A program made the position numbers and the translations under genes. DNA of 64,000 nt, taken from NCBI GenBank assembly GCA_963556695.1, contig CAUWAG010000020.1:3162001-3226000 (forward strand), given 5' to 3'. The stretch is from Anthostomella pinea (taxonomy: Eukaryota > Ascomycota > Sordariomycetes > Xylariales > Xylariaceae). Positions 45,644-56,624 of the stretch are shown here, one piece after another (positions within the stretch are counted from its first letter, which is position 1; each line of letters opens with the position of its first letter). The notes beneath the pieces were generated by a model, which saw only the letters and a program-made list of their open reading frames with translations, did no database searches and was not told where the DNA came from.

Positions 45644-47529
45644 ATGGAGAAGCTGTACGGCTCCAAGCTCAGCCTATGGGCCAATAAGCTTACCGTTGAC
45701 CATGAGGATGGGTTGACAACGGCCCAGCTGATGGTAAGGCTGCCTCTACCAGCTACACCAGCATCCAAACATGCATCTAATGCAGTGACTCGTCGGAGCA
45801 ATCTCACGAAGCCATCCAGAACTGACGGCAGTGTAGTTGACAAACCATGATCTCAAACCAGTCGAGCCCGCGCGCCGGCAGTGGGGGTCGTGGAACTTCG
45901 TTGCCTTTTGGATTGCCGACTCGTTTAATATCAACACGTGGATGATCAGCTCCAGTATGATCGTCGCCGGCCTCTCGTGGTGGCAGTCATGGCTCTGTGT
46001 CTGGATCGGCTACGCCATCGCCGGATGTTTTATATCCGCCACGGGCCGTATCGGTGCCGTGTATCACATCGGCTTCCCGGTACTCAACCGGGCGAGCTTC
46101 GGTATTTGGGGTAGCTTGTGGCCTATATTCAACCGTGCGGCCATGGCTTGCATCTGGTACGGCGTACAGTCGTATATTGGCGGGCATTGTGTGTACCTCA
46201 TGATCCGCTCCATATGGCTGAGTTGGGTGAGTTGTGTGATGGAGTGAGAACTTATAGGTATAAGGCTAATCGTTGTTGTCACTCCAGGATCGTGAGAAGA
46301 TCCCCAACACCTTCGCAGCAGACTCGGGGACTAGCACAGCGGACTACGCGTCTTTTTTCCTTTTCTGGTTATGCTCGCTGCCGGCTATCTGGTTCCCCGT
46401 GCACCAGATCCGGCATTTGTTCACCGTTAAAGCTTATTTCGTGCCTTGCGCCGGCATCGCCTTCTTCATCTGGGCCCTCGTCCGCGCTGGCGGTGCCGGT
46501 CCCATCATCCGTCAGCCCGCCTCCCTCTCTGGCAGCGCTCTGGCGTGGGAGTTCATTAAGGGGGTCATGAGTTCTATCGCCAATTTCGCGACACTGATCG
46601 TCAACGACCCGGATTTCTCGCGTTTCGCCGGCAAGCCGCGCGACGCATTATGGTCCCAGCTATTCACTATCCCCATCGGCTTCGCCGTCACGTCCTTCAT
46701 CGGCATCTTCGTGTCGAGCAGCTCCATCATCATCTACCCGGGCACGGAGCCGATCTGGGATCCTCTTGACCTGCTCGAGCGCTTCATCGACGACGGCGGC
46801 TCGGCACAGCGCTTCGGCGTCTTCGTCATCGCGCTGGCCTTCGCGCTCGCCCAGCTCGGCACCAACATCGCAGCCAACTCCGTCTCAGCCGGCACGGACC
46901 TGACGGCGCTCATGCCCCGGTTCATCAACATCCGGCGCGGCGGGTACATCTGCGCCATCGTAGGGTTAGCCATGTGTCCCTACACGCTCCTGACGTCGTC
47001 GAACCAGTTCACCACGTACCTCTCGTCGTACGCCGTGTTCCTAAGTTCCATCGCCGGCGTCATGTGCAGCGACTACTACCTCGTGCGGCGGGGCTACCTC
47101 GAGGTGCGGGAGCTGTACGACGCGCGCCGCTCGGGGCCATATTACTACACCTACGGGTTCCACTGGCGCGCCTACGCGTCCTACATCGCTGGCATCCTGA
47201 TCAACGTCGTCGGCTTCGCGGGCGCCGTCAACGGCCCCGGCAGTGTGCCCGTCGGCGCCACCTACATCTACAACCTCAACTTCTTCGCCGGCTTCATCGT
47301 CTCGAGCGTCATGTACTGGGCGCTGTGCCGCCTGTTTCCCGTGCCCGCCTGCGCGGATACGTGGACGGAGGTTGGTGACCAGATTGATGATGTGCGGCTG
47401 GCGTACGATGGCGGCGGCCATGGCTTTGAGCACGGTCGACACAGCACGAGTGGCGGCAGCCAGCCGGAGTTCGATGAGGAGGCTGTGCTGGGGAATAAGT
47501 ATGGCGAGGCGCACCAGAAGTCGGTGTAG
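45644..47529 (+). CDS. NCS1-family nucleobase/nucleoside permease (uracil/allantoin/uridine type)
   Basis: Three exons (45644-45733, 45837-46226, 46288-47529) give 573 aa. NCS1 proteins are 12-helix proton symporters for nucleobases, allantoin, uridine or related compounds at the plasma membrane. The protein has the fungal Fur-type start of TM1 ([20 protein letters not shown], then NTWMISSSM) and [20 protein letters not shown], followed by [14 protein letters not shown]. The family motif [20 protein letters not shown] and [20 protein letters not shown] (with Asn-Asp-Pro-Asp) come next, then [20 protein letters not shown] and [17 protein letters not shown]. The hydrophilic tail ends [17 protein letters not shown]. 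Substrate cannot be fixed from the sequence, but the pattern fits the Fur branch better than Fcy. It is the first gene of the repeat-rich island. Confidence 0.9.
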
Positions 47530-47790
47530 TGTGGTGCTGGGAAGACAGTGGAGAGGAGAAGCTGGTATAGCTAGCTATGGCTGGCTGACACGGGAGCGAC
47601 ATCGGGGAGCGCCAGATGGTCGATCTATGATTCGTAGATCATAATTCGCCTTTGTTTTTGGATATAGGGCGCTCTGTTTTGGACAGTTGAATGATACCTT
47701 CGCCGTCTACAGTGAATCCTCATAAGTCTCTCGGTCTCCGTACACCATTCATTCACCAAGCGAAAGGTGCGTTCGCTATAAATGGAATAA

Positions 47791-47850
47791 GCACGCTGGA
47801 ATAAGCATCAAAGATGACTTTATATATATAAGCTGCTTATTCCAGTGTGC
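47791..47850. mobile_element. 60-bp palindromic element, copy 1
   Basis: Near-perfect 17-bp inverted ends: GCACGCTGGAATAAGCA at the left and the complement of GCACACTGGAATAAGCA at the right. They flank an AT-rich centre containing TATATATATA. It lies about 260 bp after the permease stop. A second 60-bp copy with the same ends but a different centre lies at 50291-50350. Confidence 0.7.
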
Positions 47851-48429
47851 TCAGTCCACGGATATTAATATTCTGTCGATGTCTAACTACATGCGGCACG
47901 CAGGACGGAGACTCATCATCATCTTATGGGGGTAACTGTACCGCTGAATCGAGTTTTTCGAGAGATGTTCTTGACATGTAGGTGGACTACGGTTTCACTG
48001 TGAAGATGGAGATGGAGCTTGAGTGAAGACGTCAAAGCCGTATGTCAGTCAGTCGATAAGGTAAGTACTCTTGCCTACCAACGTTCGTGCAGTTGGCAAA
48101 GTGTTTGGTTTGTCTGGGAGAAAATGCTGTAGAAGACGGGATCCTTGCATCTGATCTCCACGAACCGTTCCAGCACCAGGGATGTCCGATGGAGGACCTA
48201 TGTATGTCTTCCAAAGCATTGGTGCACTGAATTGGCAATCTTCTAAGCGGTGTTGTGGAATGATGGGCGCATCTTAGTATCTACTCAGCGGCTCTATCGG
48301 GAAGTCAACGCACCCATAAAGAAGGACCAGCATGGCGGCAAAGAGGTTGACAATATAACGCGTTGAAAATCGGAACAGACTGTCAAAGAGTCGGGAAAAA
48401 GAGTTGCATAATCACCTGAACTAAGAGAT

Positions 48430-49000
48430 TGATTGATTGATTGATTGTATTTATCGTGGGTGCAGTCCCTCAACAGGACAAACCACGCCTCCCAGAGCCA
48501 TTGCATCGCAAGGTTGTAGAGGTGTCAGTCTAGATACATTCAGATCCGCGCACGAGCCTATCCTCGCTGTAGCGGTACTAATCTGGAGTGTCCAGATGGT
48601 TTTAGTCAATACCCAAGCACGATTCCGTCAGAAAAACCTCCTGTCCAGTGACAAAGCGACCCAGTGAACCTCAGTCCTCTGGTGTACACATCGTTCCAGT
48701 AGCCGTTCGATATATGTCGCATTGGTGGGTGAAATAGGTGTTTGTTATCTGCTGGCGAGGGAAACCACAAGGGGAAAAATCTCGCAGGAGTGGGTGTTAT
48801 GGAGACAAGCTGCTTAGCTATCGGGCTCTGCGATAATGGCTCTGCGATAATGGGGCCTCTCCACTGTCGTGTGCTGGTTGTCGACTCGCACAAGCCGGGT
48901 CAGAAGGGGGCCATAACAGGATTCGAACCCACTTGTTCTCGTCACCCACCGCACAAACGAGAACACAACCAGGCACATTTGACCATTGCGCCATACGGCC
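48430..49000 (-). mobile_element. tRNA-headed SINE, copy 1 (571 bp)
   Basis: Read on the minus strand it begins at 49000 with a tRNA-like head. GGCCGTA can pair with TATGGCC about 90 nt later; there is an A-box-like TGGCGCAATGG and a B box GGTTCGAATCC. A long unrelated body follows, and a 3' end with an (CAAT)n tail at 48430-48447. It is flanked by a 14-bp direct repeat CTGAACTAAGAGAT at 48416-48429 and 49001-49014, the target duplication made by LINE-type retrotransposition. It encodes no protein. The 3' part (about 48430-48600) resembles the 3' end of the LINE at 56325-61918. Confidence 0.9.
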
Positions 49001-49265
49001 CTGAACTAAGAGATGGTTCTCCGGAAATCAAGCGGAATAATCATCCAAAAGGCTGGTTATACCACAACTGCAAAATGGAACAATGCATTGCTCATGTGTC
49101 AAGTCAGGGGAATGTGTTGTCTTGTTGCCAACTCTAATATCTACAAAGGTGCGTAGCTCTCACCACGACCCTCGTCGAGGTCTCATGCACCACCGTAGGA
49201 AGATACAGTGGATTTCCCGCCCCAGAGGCAGGGCACCAATATCAACGCCAACAACCTTTTTGTCA

Positions 49266-51172
49266 TCAGTCTTCGTCACTTTCGCTTTCGTCACTGTCGT
49301 CGTCTGGGTCGCTCGAGTCGCTTTGACTCGTATCGCCGCCGTCTGTGTCATTGGTCGGAGGCCAAGTTACGAACGAAGACTTGGCGTAATCTTTCAACGC
49401 GTGGCTCAATGAGTGCGCACTTCCTGACCACGACTTGAGCTCCGGGCTCCTGGGGCCCCCCGAAAACCCAACCTTGCATACGTGGTATGGAACCTGGCAT
49501 GTCTGGCTGACGTTGGAGAGCAAGATTCTTGACAGCTGCAAATCAAGTTCCGCCAACTGGTCAAAGAACTTTGCCCATATATTGACCTTCTCGGTGGCCT
49601 GGTGAGGACCGCGGAGCGCGACTTTGTGCAAGGCAGTGGTTCGGAGCGTCTTGCTGTATCGCTTGTACAAACTGAGAAGCAGCTTGGGCTCCAGCGGGTC
49701 TGCTTCAGTGAATCCAATCTCCAGGTGCTTCAGTGAGAAGTCCGGTGCCGGTACTGGTTTCAGCAAGTGTTTCAGCAAGTCACCTTGCGTTGGCAATACG
49801 TTTGCAGCCTGCAGGCCGTCAGCTTCTAAGAAGAAAACAGAAGGGATATATCTGGACGTCTATTGTTTTCTTACTTGCGGAGTTTGAGAAAGCCACGAGA
49901 GGATGTCCTTGGTTCCATCTTGATGGCACCCCTGAAAATTCAAACGCAGGTGCTCGAGCGGCTGTGCTCTCAGGAGGAATTGCGAGAGCATATAGCCATG
50001 GTGAGTCATCACGTTTGTCTCGGCCATGGGAAATATTGAATTGAGGTCCAAGAAGATAGCCTTGAGGTTTGCGAGTACCGAGGAGATGCTCGCCTCAAGG
50101 TGGGGAGGGATGTCGAAGGCACCATCGGAAAGCTGGGCGTGGCGTAAAATGACTTCAAGACGTTGGGGCTTTGCACAATCTGCAGTGGTGTCAACGCGCT
50201 GAAGGACGTGGTAGATGGAATAATTGTGAAACGAGAGGTGCAGTGACTCCTCTTCTCATCTGTACACCCAATTCCGAGTTTTTGAGATAAGGACACTGGA
50301 ATAAGCAGTGATGAAACCATAAGTCTCATGCGATGCTTATTCCAGGGTGCTGCCATAAACATGAATACCTGTTGGTATCATGAAGCCTCATCGACATATG
50401 CGGATGGAGACTCATGAGGGATGATTGTAGGGGTGGAGGTCTCACCTGTATGACCGTTCATTCTCCCCAGGGCTGTCAAGATGGCGAGAAAGACATGCCG
50501 AATGTAACTGGCACTCTCGCTGTCGGGCGCACGCTCGCCAGGCGTGCCACTCGGTCGCTCGAAGCGAAAAGTCGTCTCGGTTTGGGTCCCATAACTATGC
50601 CAAACAGTGCCATCACGATAACGGGTCCTTGAGTTGAAATCTCGCATTCCAACGGTTTCAAGGTTTGGCAGCTTCTGCAGTGCCTCAGCCAGTAGGTCAA
50701 CGTGACGGAGGGTGTCGATGAGGTTTTTGTGGCCCCCTGTGTGTATGTTAGTGCCTTGCTGTTGAGATCAAATAATGAAATGGTTTGGGTTAGGGTCTCC
50801 GAATGGAATAATATACGTACGCCACACTGCAATGTGCTGATTCTTGCGGGCAGCTAACTCAGAGGGGGGGAGGCCTGGTAGTATCCATTGATCGACGAAC
50901 TTCAGTGTCGGCCGCTCCAAGTTGATGACGAGGTAGGTGAGGCTGGGACCGAAGCGCGACTGTGCAATATCCACCAAGGCCTGCAAGCTGAATTCAGCGA
51001 TGCAGAACTGTCTCTTAGAGAAGAATTCTCTGGCAAAGTCCTTGAACAGAGAAGCCTCGATGTGTTTGCAGGTGCGACGGAGAGCACAGTACTCGGGAGT
51101 GGTGAGGTAAGAGGTGATATGGGTGAGGACCTCCAACGGCATTGGCAGGAGGGGGCTCTGAATCGAATCCAT
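49266..51172 (-). CDS. F-box-like protein
   Basis: Four exons (50821-51172, 50446-50736, 49875-50179, 49266-49808) give 496 aa in consistent phase. The N-terminus LLPMPLEVLTHITSYLTTPE, then YCALRRTCKHIEASLFKDF, is an F-box-like motif that would bind Skp1 in an SCF ubiquitin ligase. A long region without a recognised substrate domain follows, with leucine-rich patches (LEHLRLNFQGC, LKHLEIGFTEADPLEPKLLL) resembling the degenerate leucine-rich repeats common in fungal F-box proteins. The acidic tail reads TSQSDSSDPDDDSDESESDED. Intron 2 (50180-50445) is 266 nt, far longer than its neighbours, because it contains a 60-bp palindromic element. Such F-box genes are numerous and fast-changing in filamentous ascomycetes; the target is unknown. 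Confidence 0.8.
50291..50350. mobile_element. 60-bp palindromic element, copy 2, inside an intron
   Basis: Ends GGACACTGGAATAAGCA and the complement of GCACCCTGGAATAAGCA. Same total length as the copy at 47791-47850 but a different centre. Both copies are followed within 100 bp by GGAGACTCAT, so the mobile unit may be longer than the palindrome. It sits in intron 2 of the F-box gene. Confidence 0.7.
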
Positions 51173-51809
51173 TGCGATGGCGGCGTGGGCAGATTGCCGT
51201 GGTGAAGGAGGTAAAGAGAGTGAGGTTGTGAGTGAGTTTGTGAGTGAGGGCGCAGGTGGCGGCGGGATGAAGACGGTGATGTTGACTCCAGGCAGAACCT
51301 AGGCAGCGGTGGTTCCCAGGTCGTTGTGTTAGGAGAGGCGAAAGAGTAGGTCACCTGGGATTCAAAGTACCGGTCGCCGGTCGGGCCATTGATGAAAATA
51401 TTTACAACGGAGTAGGCACCAGTCTGGTAGTTATTCCACTGGATCACGGCGTAATTGACTGATTAGCTTAGGTGCTTGTACGAATTATTATTTGGGGGTA
51501 CAGAGTGTGCCAACAGGCAGAATAGGTATGTGGTCCGTGCGCGTCTAAATATGCAGGGATATGGATCTGAGCTGACGATGTGCGGGCACGACGCGCTTCC
51601 CAGACACGTTCCAGTCCGCGTTCCAGTCTGCGTTCCAGTCTTCCTGTCACAAACCCCATCAAGAATAACGTTGATTTAAACAAGTGCTCCAGTAGCCCAC
51701 CAATCCGAATGATGATGAACTAAAAGATTCATGATAACGGTTCTTAATGTCTGTTTGCTGCTATGTACACAAGTCCCCAAAGCCCTCGTGAAGAGTGCGC
51801 ATTCACCAA
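51173..51809. other. Intergenic, no assignable gene
   Basis: Between the F-box start and the stop of the secreted hydrolase. A minus-strand stretch at about 51300-51447 (reading IQWNNYQTGAYSVVNIFING) looks faintly coding but has no start, partner exon or recognised family. Three tandem copies of a short CGTTCCAGTC(TC)-like unit occur at about 51607-51640. Confidence 0.4.
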
Positions 51810-53187
51810 TCAGACCGTCTTATCAAAGAAGTCCAGGATTGCTGCGTAGGTTGTCGGCCAGGAGTATTGCTATGTGCTTATTAGTAACAACTCTTCAAAA
51901 GCACGTCTCCTTTGGCATGCAAGACTCACAAGGTTCAACCCGTGGCCAGTCGCAGGCACAATCACAGTCTCAAAGTCCGATGTATTACCGAAGTATTGCT
52001 TGGAAGAGGAAGGCGATGGGTCGGCAGCCAGGCAGTTGCCGCCGCAGAATGGGATATCGCGGTCTGTATCAGAAACGTCAGCTCTACCCCTATAACACGT
52101 GGTCTTCGCTCTAGCACGATTGAAACAGAGGAGCAGAGAGCAGCACTCACCTCCGGTAATCACAAGCACCGGTCCTCCAAACGAGTTATTGCTAGCCGCA
52201 GGCCCTGAGAGTGTTAGCAGCTCCCCCACAGTGACAGGCTGGCCTGTCATATACGCCTCCGCCAGTACTGCCGGATCAAATTCGCCCAAAGCGAAAAAGT
52301 TCGTCTGGACGCCCGACGCGTCTCCAGCTGCCAGGTAACCGTTGGGGTAGTCCTTGAGTGCATAGGCCGCCCCGTTCGCTTCAACGAAGTTGCCCCCGAG
52401 CAGGAAGTATGCCGCGTACATGGGCGCCTGGCTGAAGCCCGTGAGCGCAATGCCGTCCGAGATGGTCGGGTCCATGGCCGTGAGTCCATACGTCTGGATC
52501 GAGCCGAAGCTGTGGCCCACATGCACGATCTTGTCATAATGGGTCGTGACGCCGGGCAGAGTCGCTTGCCTCAACATGGCTGTCAGTGACCGGAGAGCTG
52601 CGATCTCGAGCCATGACTGGATCTCGTTCACAGGCTCTCCGTGCGAGGATTGGTGGATGCCGAGGCGGTCAAAGGCGAAGGTGCTGTATCCCTTGGCGAT
52701 GGCTGCGTTCACATAGCTGTAGTTGTAGTTGTTGAGCGGGAAGTCCCAGTACGATCTGTCGAAGCCGATGCCGTGGGTGAGGACCTGCAGAGTCTTACCG
52801 GGTCCGGCGGTTGGCTCGCAGTAGGTCGCCGCAATGGAGTAGTTGCCCTGGACGGTCGCGTACTGATCATGTTAGAGCCGTCGTCTCCAACTTCCCAGAC
52901 ATTTGGGGTAAAGGGGGGAGAGTTCTGCTTACGCCCTCTAGCACTGCTTCAGTGTAGTTCTTGCCCGGCTGTGCTTGGTTGAGGATGAAGTCGGTGACCT
53001 CAATGTTATTCGATGGCGCTGTCAGATTGAAGAGTCCATTGCGAGCTGATATCGAGACGGGAATTGTGAGATTATGGCATTGGCGGGCTGGGTTCGCTGC
53101 GTCTGTGACAACGCCAGGAGCGCATGGACTGGCCGAGGCTCTGGCCGTGAGAACTCCTAGGAGGGTAAGGAGAGATGACTTGGCCAT
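51810..53187 (-). CDS. Secreted alpha/beta hydrolase
   Basis: Four exons (52933-53187, 52151-52862, 51930-52063, 51810-51869) give 386 aa in consistent phase. The signal peptide MAKSSLLTLLGVLTARASA is followed by a cysteine-bearing N-terminal region with several N-glycosylation sites. The alpha/beta hydrolase core shows LTHGIGFDRSYWDFP (oxyanion region), YSTFAFDRLGIHQSSH, the nucleophile elbow VGHSFGSIQTYGL, the acid region ITGGDRDIPFCGGNCL and the catalytic histidine in PATGHGLNL. The last small exon ends YAAILDFFDKTV. This pattern is common in uncharacterised extracellular fungal hydrolases, and the substrate is not evident. An open frame through the third intron would miss the last 20 residues, which complete the domain. 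Confidence 0.85.
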
Positions 53188-53476
53188 CGAGTTACTCGTG
53201 CCAGTGATAAGGAGAGATATGGTATACTTGAACGTTAGATGTACAATCGCAGGCAAACAGTGAAACATGTAGATGAGACAGCAATGTTCGCGACCTCGGG
53301 CTCACCTTATACTCCAGCCCAAGGGCCATGTGACAGTGTGAGTTGCTACGGAAGGCTCAACTCCATTCGCTCATTCCTCCAGTCACCGAGACATGCACCG
53401 TTCTATGATGGCATTCCTTCGGCAGTTGCGGGGGCTCTAAACATTAGTTGCTCCCAACACGGAAATGGTTCATGTT

Positions 53477-53700
53477 CGGGCTGTTCGGGTAGCAAGGATG
53501 GTAGTAGATAGCGCGACGCTATACCGGGGGGTTTCTCGGTCCGTACTAGAAAGAGCCTTATTCTTATGCTTCAGTACTGTTGATCACGTTGTTGATCATA
53601 ATAGAAGTCCCACTTCACGTATATCCCCCTTATCTTCTGGCGGAGAGTACGGACCCATAGCGTCGGGCTACCTACTACCATCCTTGCTACCTTGGCTGCT
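53477..53700. mobile_element. MITE with 11-bp target duplication (Mutator-like size)
   Basis: A perfect 20-bp inverted repeat (53488-53507 GGTAGCAAGGATGGTAGTAG, and its complement at 53672-53691) continues with mismatches through TAGCGCGACGCTAT and GGTCCGTACT. The element is flanked by an exact 11-bp direct repeat TGGTTCATGTT at 53466-53476 and 53701-53711. It has no coding capacity. The long target duplication suggests a MULE-type transposase, which is inference. Confidence 0.75.
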
Positions 53701-54272
53701 TGGTTCATGTTGAAGGTGCGGACACTGCGCGAAATCAACCCGCAGCATGCAGGTACATGTGTAATGCGATTGGCTACCTATGTGAGGCCGAGGCTGCCGG
53801 GCTGCCGGGGTTAAGCTATAGCTGCATATTGGGGTAGCTCGGGGTATTTGGTGATTCCCGTAGCTTGATGACGGTCCACGGATAGCATCAAGCCGCCCAG
53901 CCGAATACCTGCTTGGGCCAAAACTAGCGTCCAACTGAATTCCGATAACATAGACATCGCACCACAGAGAGACGGGCTCGAGACGGGATAGTGGCCCCCG
54001 AGCGGTGAGAATCCCTGTATGCTGCAGTGGTTCAATAACAGCCCCCTCGGATAGTCGGATAGTCGGTGAGCCTGTGCATCCGAGTATCGGTGACTGAATA
54101 CGATATGTAGCTCGGCTATACGAGCCGTGGTGAAGGTTAATTAAAGTACTGAACTCTAGAATATGAAGTTCTCAGCGCCTTCGTGAGGTGTGGCACTCTG
54201 GAGAGGGTGTGAGATTTCTAAATGTTCTGTATTAGAAGAATAGCCGAATGGCTTGATTCACCAGGCAAGTGA

Positions 54273-54847
54273 TTTTGATTGATTGATTTTATTTATCGTG
54301 GGTGCAGTCCCTCAACAGGGCAAACCACGCCTCCCAGAGCCATTGTATCGCAAGGTTGTAGAGGTAGGTGTCAGTCTAGATACATTCAGATCCGCGCACG
54401 ACCCCATCCTCGCTGTGACGGTACCAACCTGGAGTGACGAGATGGTTTTAGTCAATACCCAAGCACAATTCCGTCAGAAAAACATCCTGTCTAGTGACAA
54501 AGCGACCCAGTAGACCTCAGTCCTCTGGTGTACATATCGTTCCAATAGCCGTTCAATATATGTCGTATTGGTGGATGAAACAGGTATTTGTTATCTGCTG
54601 ACGAGGGAAACCACAAGGAGAAAAATCTCGCAGGAGTGGGTGTTATGGAGACAAGCTGCTTAGCTATCGGGCTCTGCGATAATGGCTCTGCGATAATGGG
54701 ACCTCTCCACTGTCGTGTGCTGGTTGTTGACTCGCACAAGTCGGGTCAGAAAGGGAGCCGTAACAGGATTCGAACCCACTTGTTCTCGTCGCCCACCGCA
54801 CAAACGAGAACACAACCAGGCGCATTTGACCATTGCGCCATACGGCC
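54273..54847 (-). mobile_element. tRNA-headed SINE, copy 2 (575 bp)
   Basis: Near-identical to the copy at 48430-49000 along its whole length, including the tRNA-like head (54847 downwards; GCGC..GCGC D-arm perfectly paired here), the B box GGTTCGAATCC, the body and the GATTGATTGATT tail. It is flanked by a different 14-bp direct repeat, CACCAGGCAAGTGA, at 54259-54272 and 54848-54861. This shows an independent insertion rather than segmental duplication. Confidence 0.9.
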
Positions 54848-55081
54848 CACCAGGCAAGTGACCTCCGATGTCTATCTAGTCAGGTGATCCCACAGGATAA
54901 CCAATATATGTGCTCAGGCTAGGTACGCCACTGAGCGCATGGGATCTCGAGGTCAACGCGACCAACCAACATCCGCCTTTTCTTGAGACCTTCTGCGTCA
55001 AGCGGCTCCGCATACCCTCGTGTGGTTTTCCACGCCATCGGGTCATGTTTCTTGATAAGCTGACGGAAGGCGTTTTGACAT

Positions 55082-55351
55082 GAGTCCTGCTATTTGCACC
55101 TTGTGAGAATTTCTTATTTGCGCCTTGTCTCCCTATCCCACCTGCCAGCCAGCTGCTAGCCCCCTATTCCAGCACAACTGTACCAACAACTGCGACGACA
55201 ACTGTACCAACAGCTAGAACGACAACTGCGCCGACAACCTTAATTTAATGGTAAGCTGTAAGCTTAGCGGGTAGCTGTAGCTGCCTGGGTAGGTAGAAGT
55301 GGAGGCAAGGTGCAAATAAGGAGTACTGGCAAGGTGCAAATAGCAGGACTC
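55082..55351. mobile_element. MITE with 22-bp perfect terminal inverted repeats (hAT-like)
   Basis: The left end 55082-55103 (GAGTCCTGCTATTTGCACCT plus TG) is exactly complementary to the right end 55330-55351. A second, weaker inverted pair (CTTATTTGCGCCTTG and CAAGGTGCAAATAAG) lies just inside. The flanks TTTGACAT (55074-55081) and TTTGAGAT (55352-55359) are an 8-bp target duplication with one mismatch, the size made by hAT transposases. The centre has short GTACCAACAACTG-like repeats and no coding frame. Confidence 0.85.
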
Positions 55352-55385
55352 TTTGAGATGCCAGTTATGGTGGTGGTGGCCTCAG

Positions 55386-55850
55386 TCGGTAGATTGTCTG
55401 GATATTACCTAATGCCTTCCGCGTAGTGGCCACGTACTCGCTATATGTGAGGTTCATTGCCTTGCACCAAGGCTCGGCATCCAGTTCGGCCTCAGGAAAT
55501 CTGTCATTCTCTGTGCTCATCACCGCGCCTGGCATGAAAACACCAACCTGCTTTGGCTTCAGGTTAGAGATGGACTCCAGCGAAATGCTTGGCGAGCTCG
55601 GCGAGCACCTACAAGGACAACGACAACCTCCGATCTATTATTGCAGTCGCCCGCTGCAGATGGCAGTCTTCGCCCACTGTGGGTGTACCGATGTCCTCAA
55701 TTAAGCGTTTTCCATCTGCCGAGAGTGGCATTATTAGTCGCGGTGCAAGGTCCAGATCACTGACAAATTTCGTTTCCAGTACGTTTAGATCTGCATCGTC
55801 AAAGAAGGGTGACGAGTACACAGTCAAGCCTTTCCGTCGTGCTCCTCAAC
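55386..55850 (-). pseudogene. Coding-like relic, family not recognised
   Basis: Two minus-strand stretches look coding: VYSSPFFDDADLNVLETKFV through GTPTVGEDCHLQRATAIIDR (about 55823-55630), then in another frame NLKPKQVGVFMPGAVMSTEN through NLTYSEYVATTRKALGNIQT (about 55575-55395). No ATG precedes the first part and no intron joins the two cleanly. It is probably a broken gene inside the repeat island. Confidence 0.35.
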
Positions 55851-56110
55851 AGCCTAATCATCTACCATGACAGTAAATAGTAGATACTTCGAGGGAGGCA
55901 TCAATAAGAGGGTTGGTTGTATTAGTAGAAACTGCATGAACAGGGGGTGTGTGGGATGAAATATATATTAAGGGAAAGACCACCCAGGGGAAGCCCAGAA
56001 GAGTGCTACCTATGTGAATATCATAAGCAATGATGGAGTGATCTGTCTAGGCGGTTAAAAGAAAGTCTTACACAACCACCTGGTTTAAGGGGCTACTCTA
56101 TGGGCAGTCA

Positions 56111-56308
56111 TGATTGACTGATTGATTGTATTTAACGTGGGGGGTAGCTCCTCAGTAGTGCAAACCACGCCTCCCAGAGCCTCTGTATCGCAGGGTTGTG
56201 GAGGTCTCAAGATAATAAGTACAGTCAGTCCCGCTCACGGGCCCATCCCCGTTGTTGCGGCGGTATGACCTTGGGGTCATCCATCTGGTCCTTCAAGAAA
56301 AGCTATCA
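56111..56308 (-). mobile_element. 5'-truncated LINE fragment (3' end only)
   Basis: About 198 bp that match the 3' end of the neighbouring LINE, starting (minus-strand 3' end) with a TGATTGACTGATTGATTG tail. Flanked by ACTCTATGGGCAGTCA at 56095-56110 and ACTCTACGGGCAGTCA at 56309-56324 (one transition), so it is a separate short insertion. Confidence 0.8.
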
Positions 56309-56624
56309 ACTCTACGGGCAGTCATGATGATGATGATGATGATGATGATTGTATTTAACGTGGGGGATCGCTCCTCAGTAGTGCAAACCACGCCTCCCAG
56401 AGCCTCTGCATCGCAGGGTTGTGGAGGTATTAAGATAATAATGATTGATTGATTGTATTTAACGTGGGGGATCGCTCCTCAGTAGTGCAAACCACGCCTC
56501 CCAGAGCCTCTGCATCGAATATTAAGATAATAAGTACAGTCAGTCCCGCTCACGAGCCCATCCCTGTTGTTGCGGCTGTATGACTTTGGGGTCATCCATC
56601 TGGTCCTTCAAGAAAAGCTATCTA

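Noticed and set aside
48905..49000. Possible functional tRNA gene (and the same at 54752-54847)
   Set aside because: The acceptor-like stem and B box are present, but the anticodon arm is not convincing and the sequence is the head of a repeated element with target duplications.
51300..51447. Coding-like stretch IQWNNYQTGAYSVVNIFING on the minus strand
   Set aside because: No ATG, partner exon or recognisable family; too little to call a gene.
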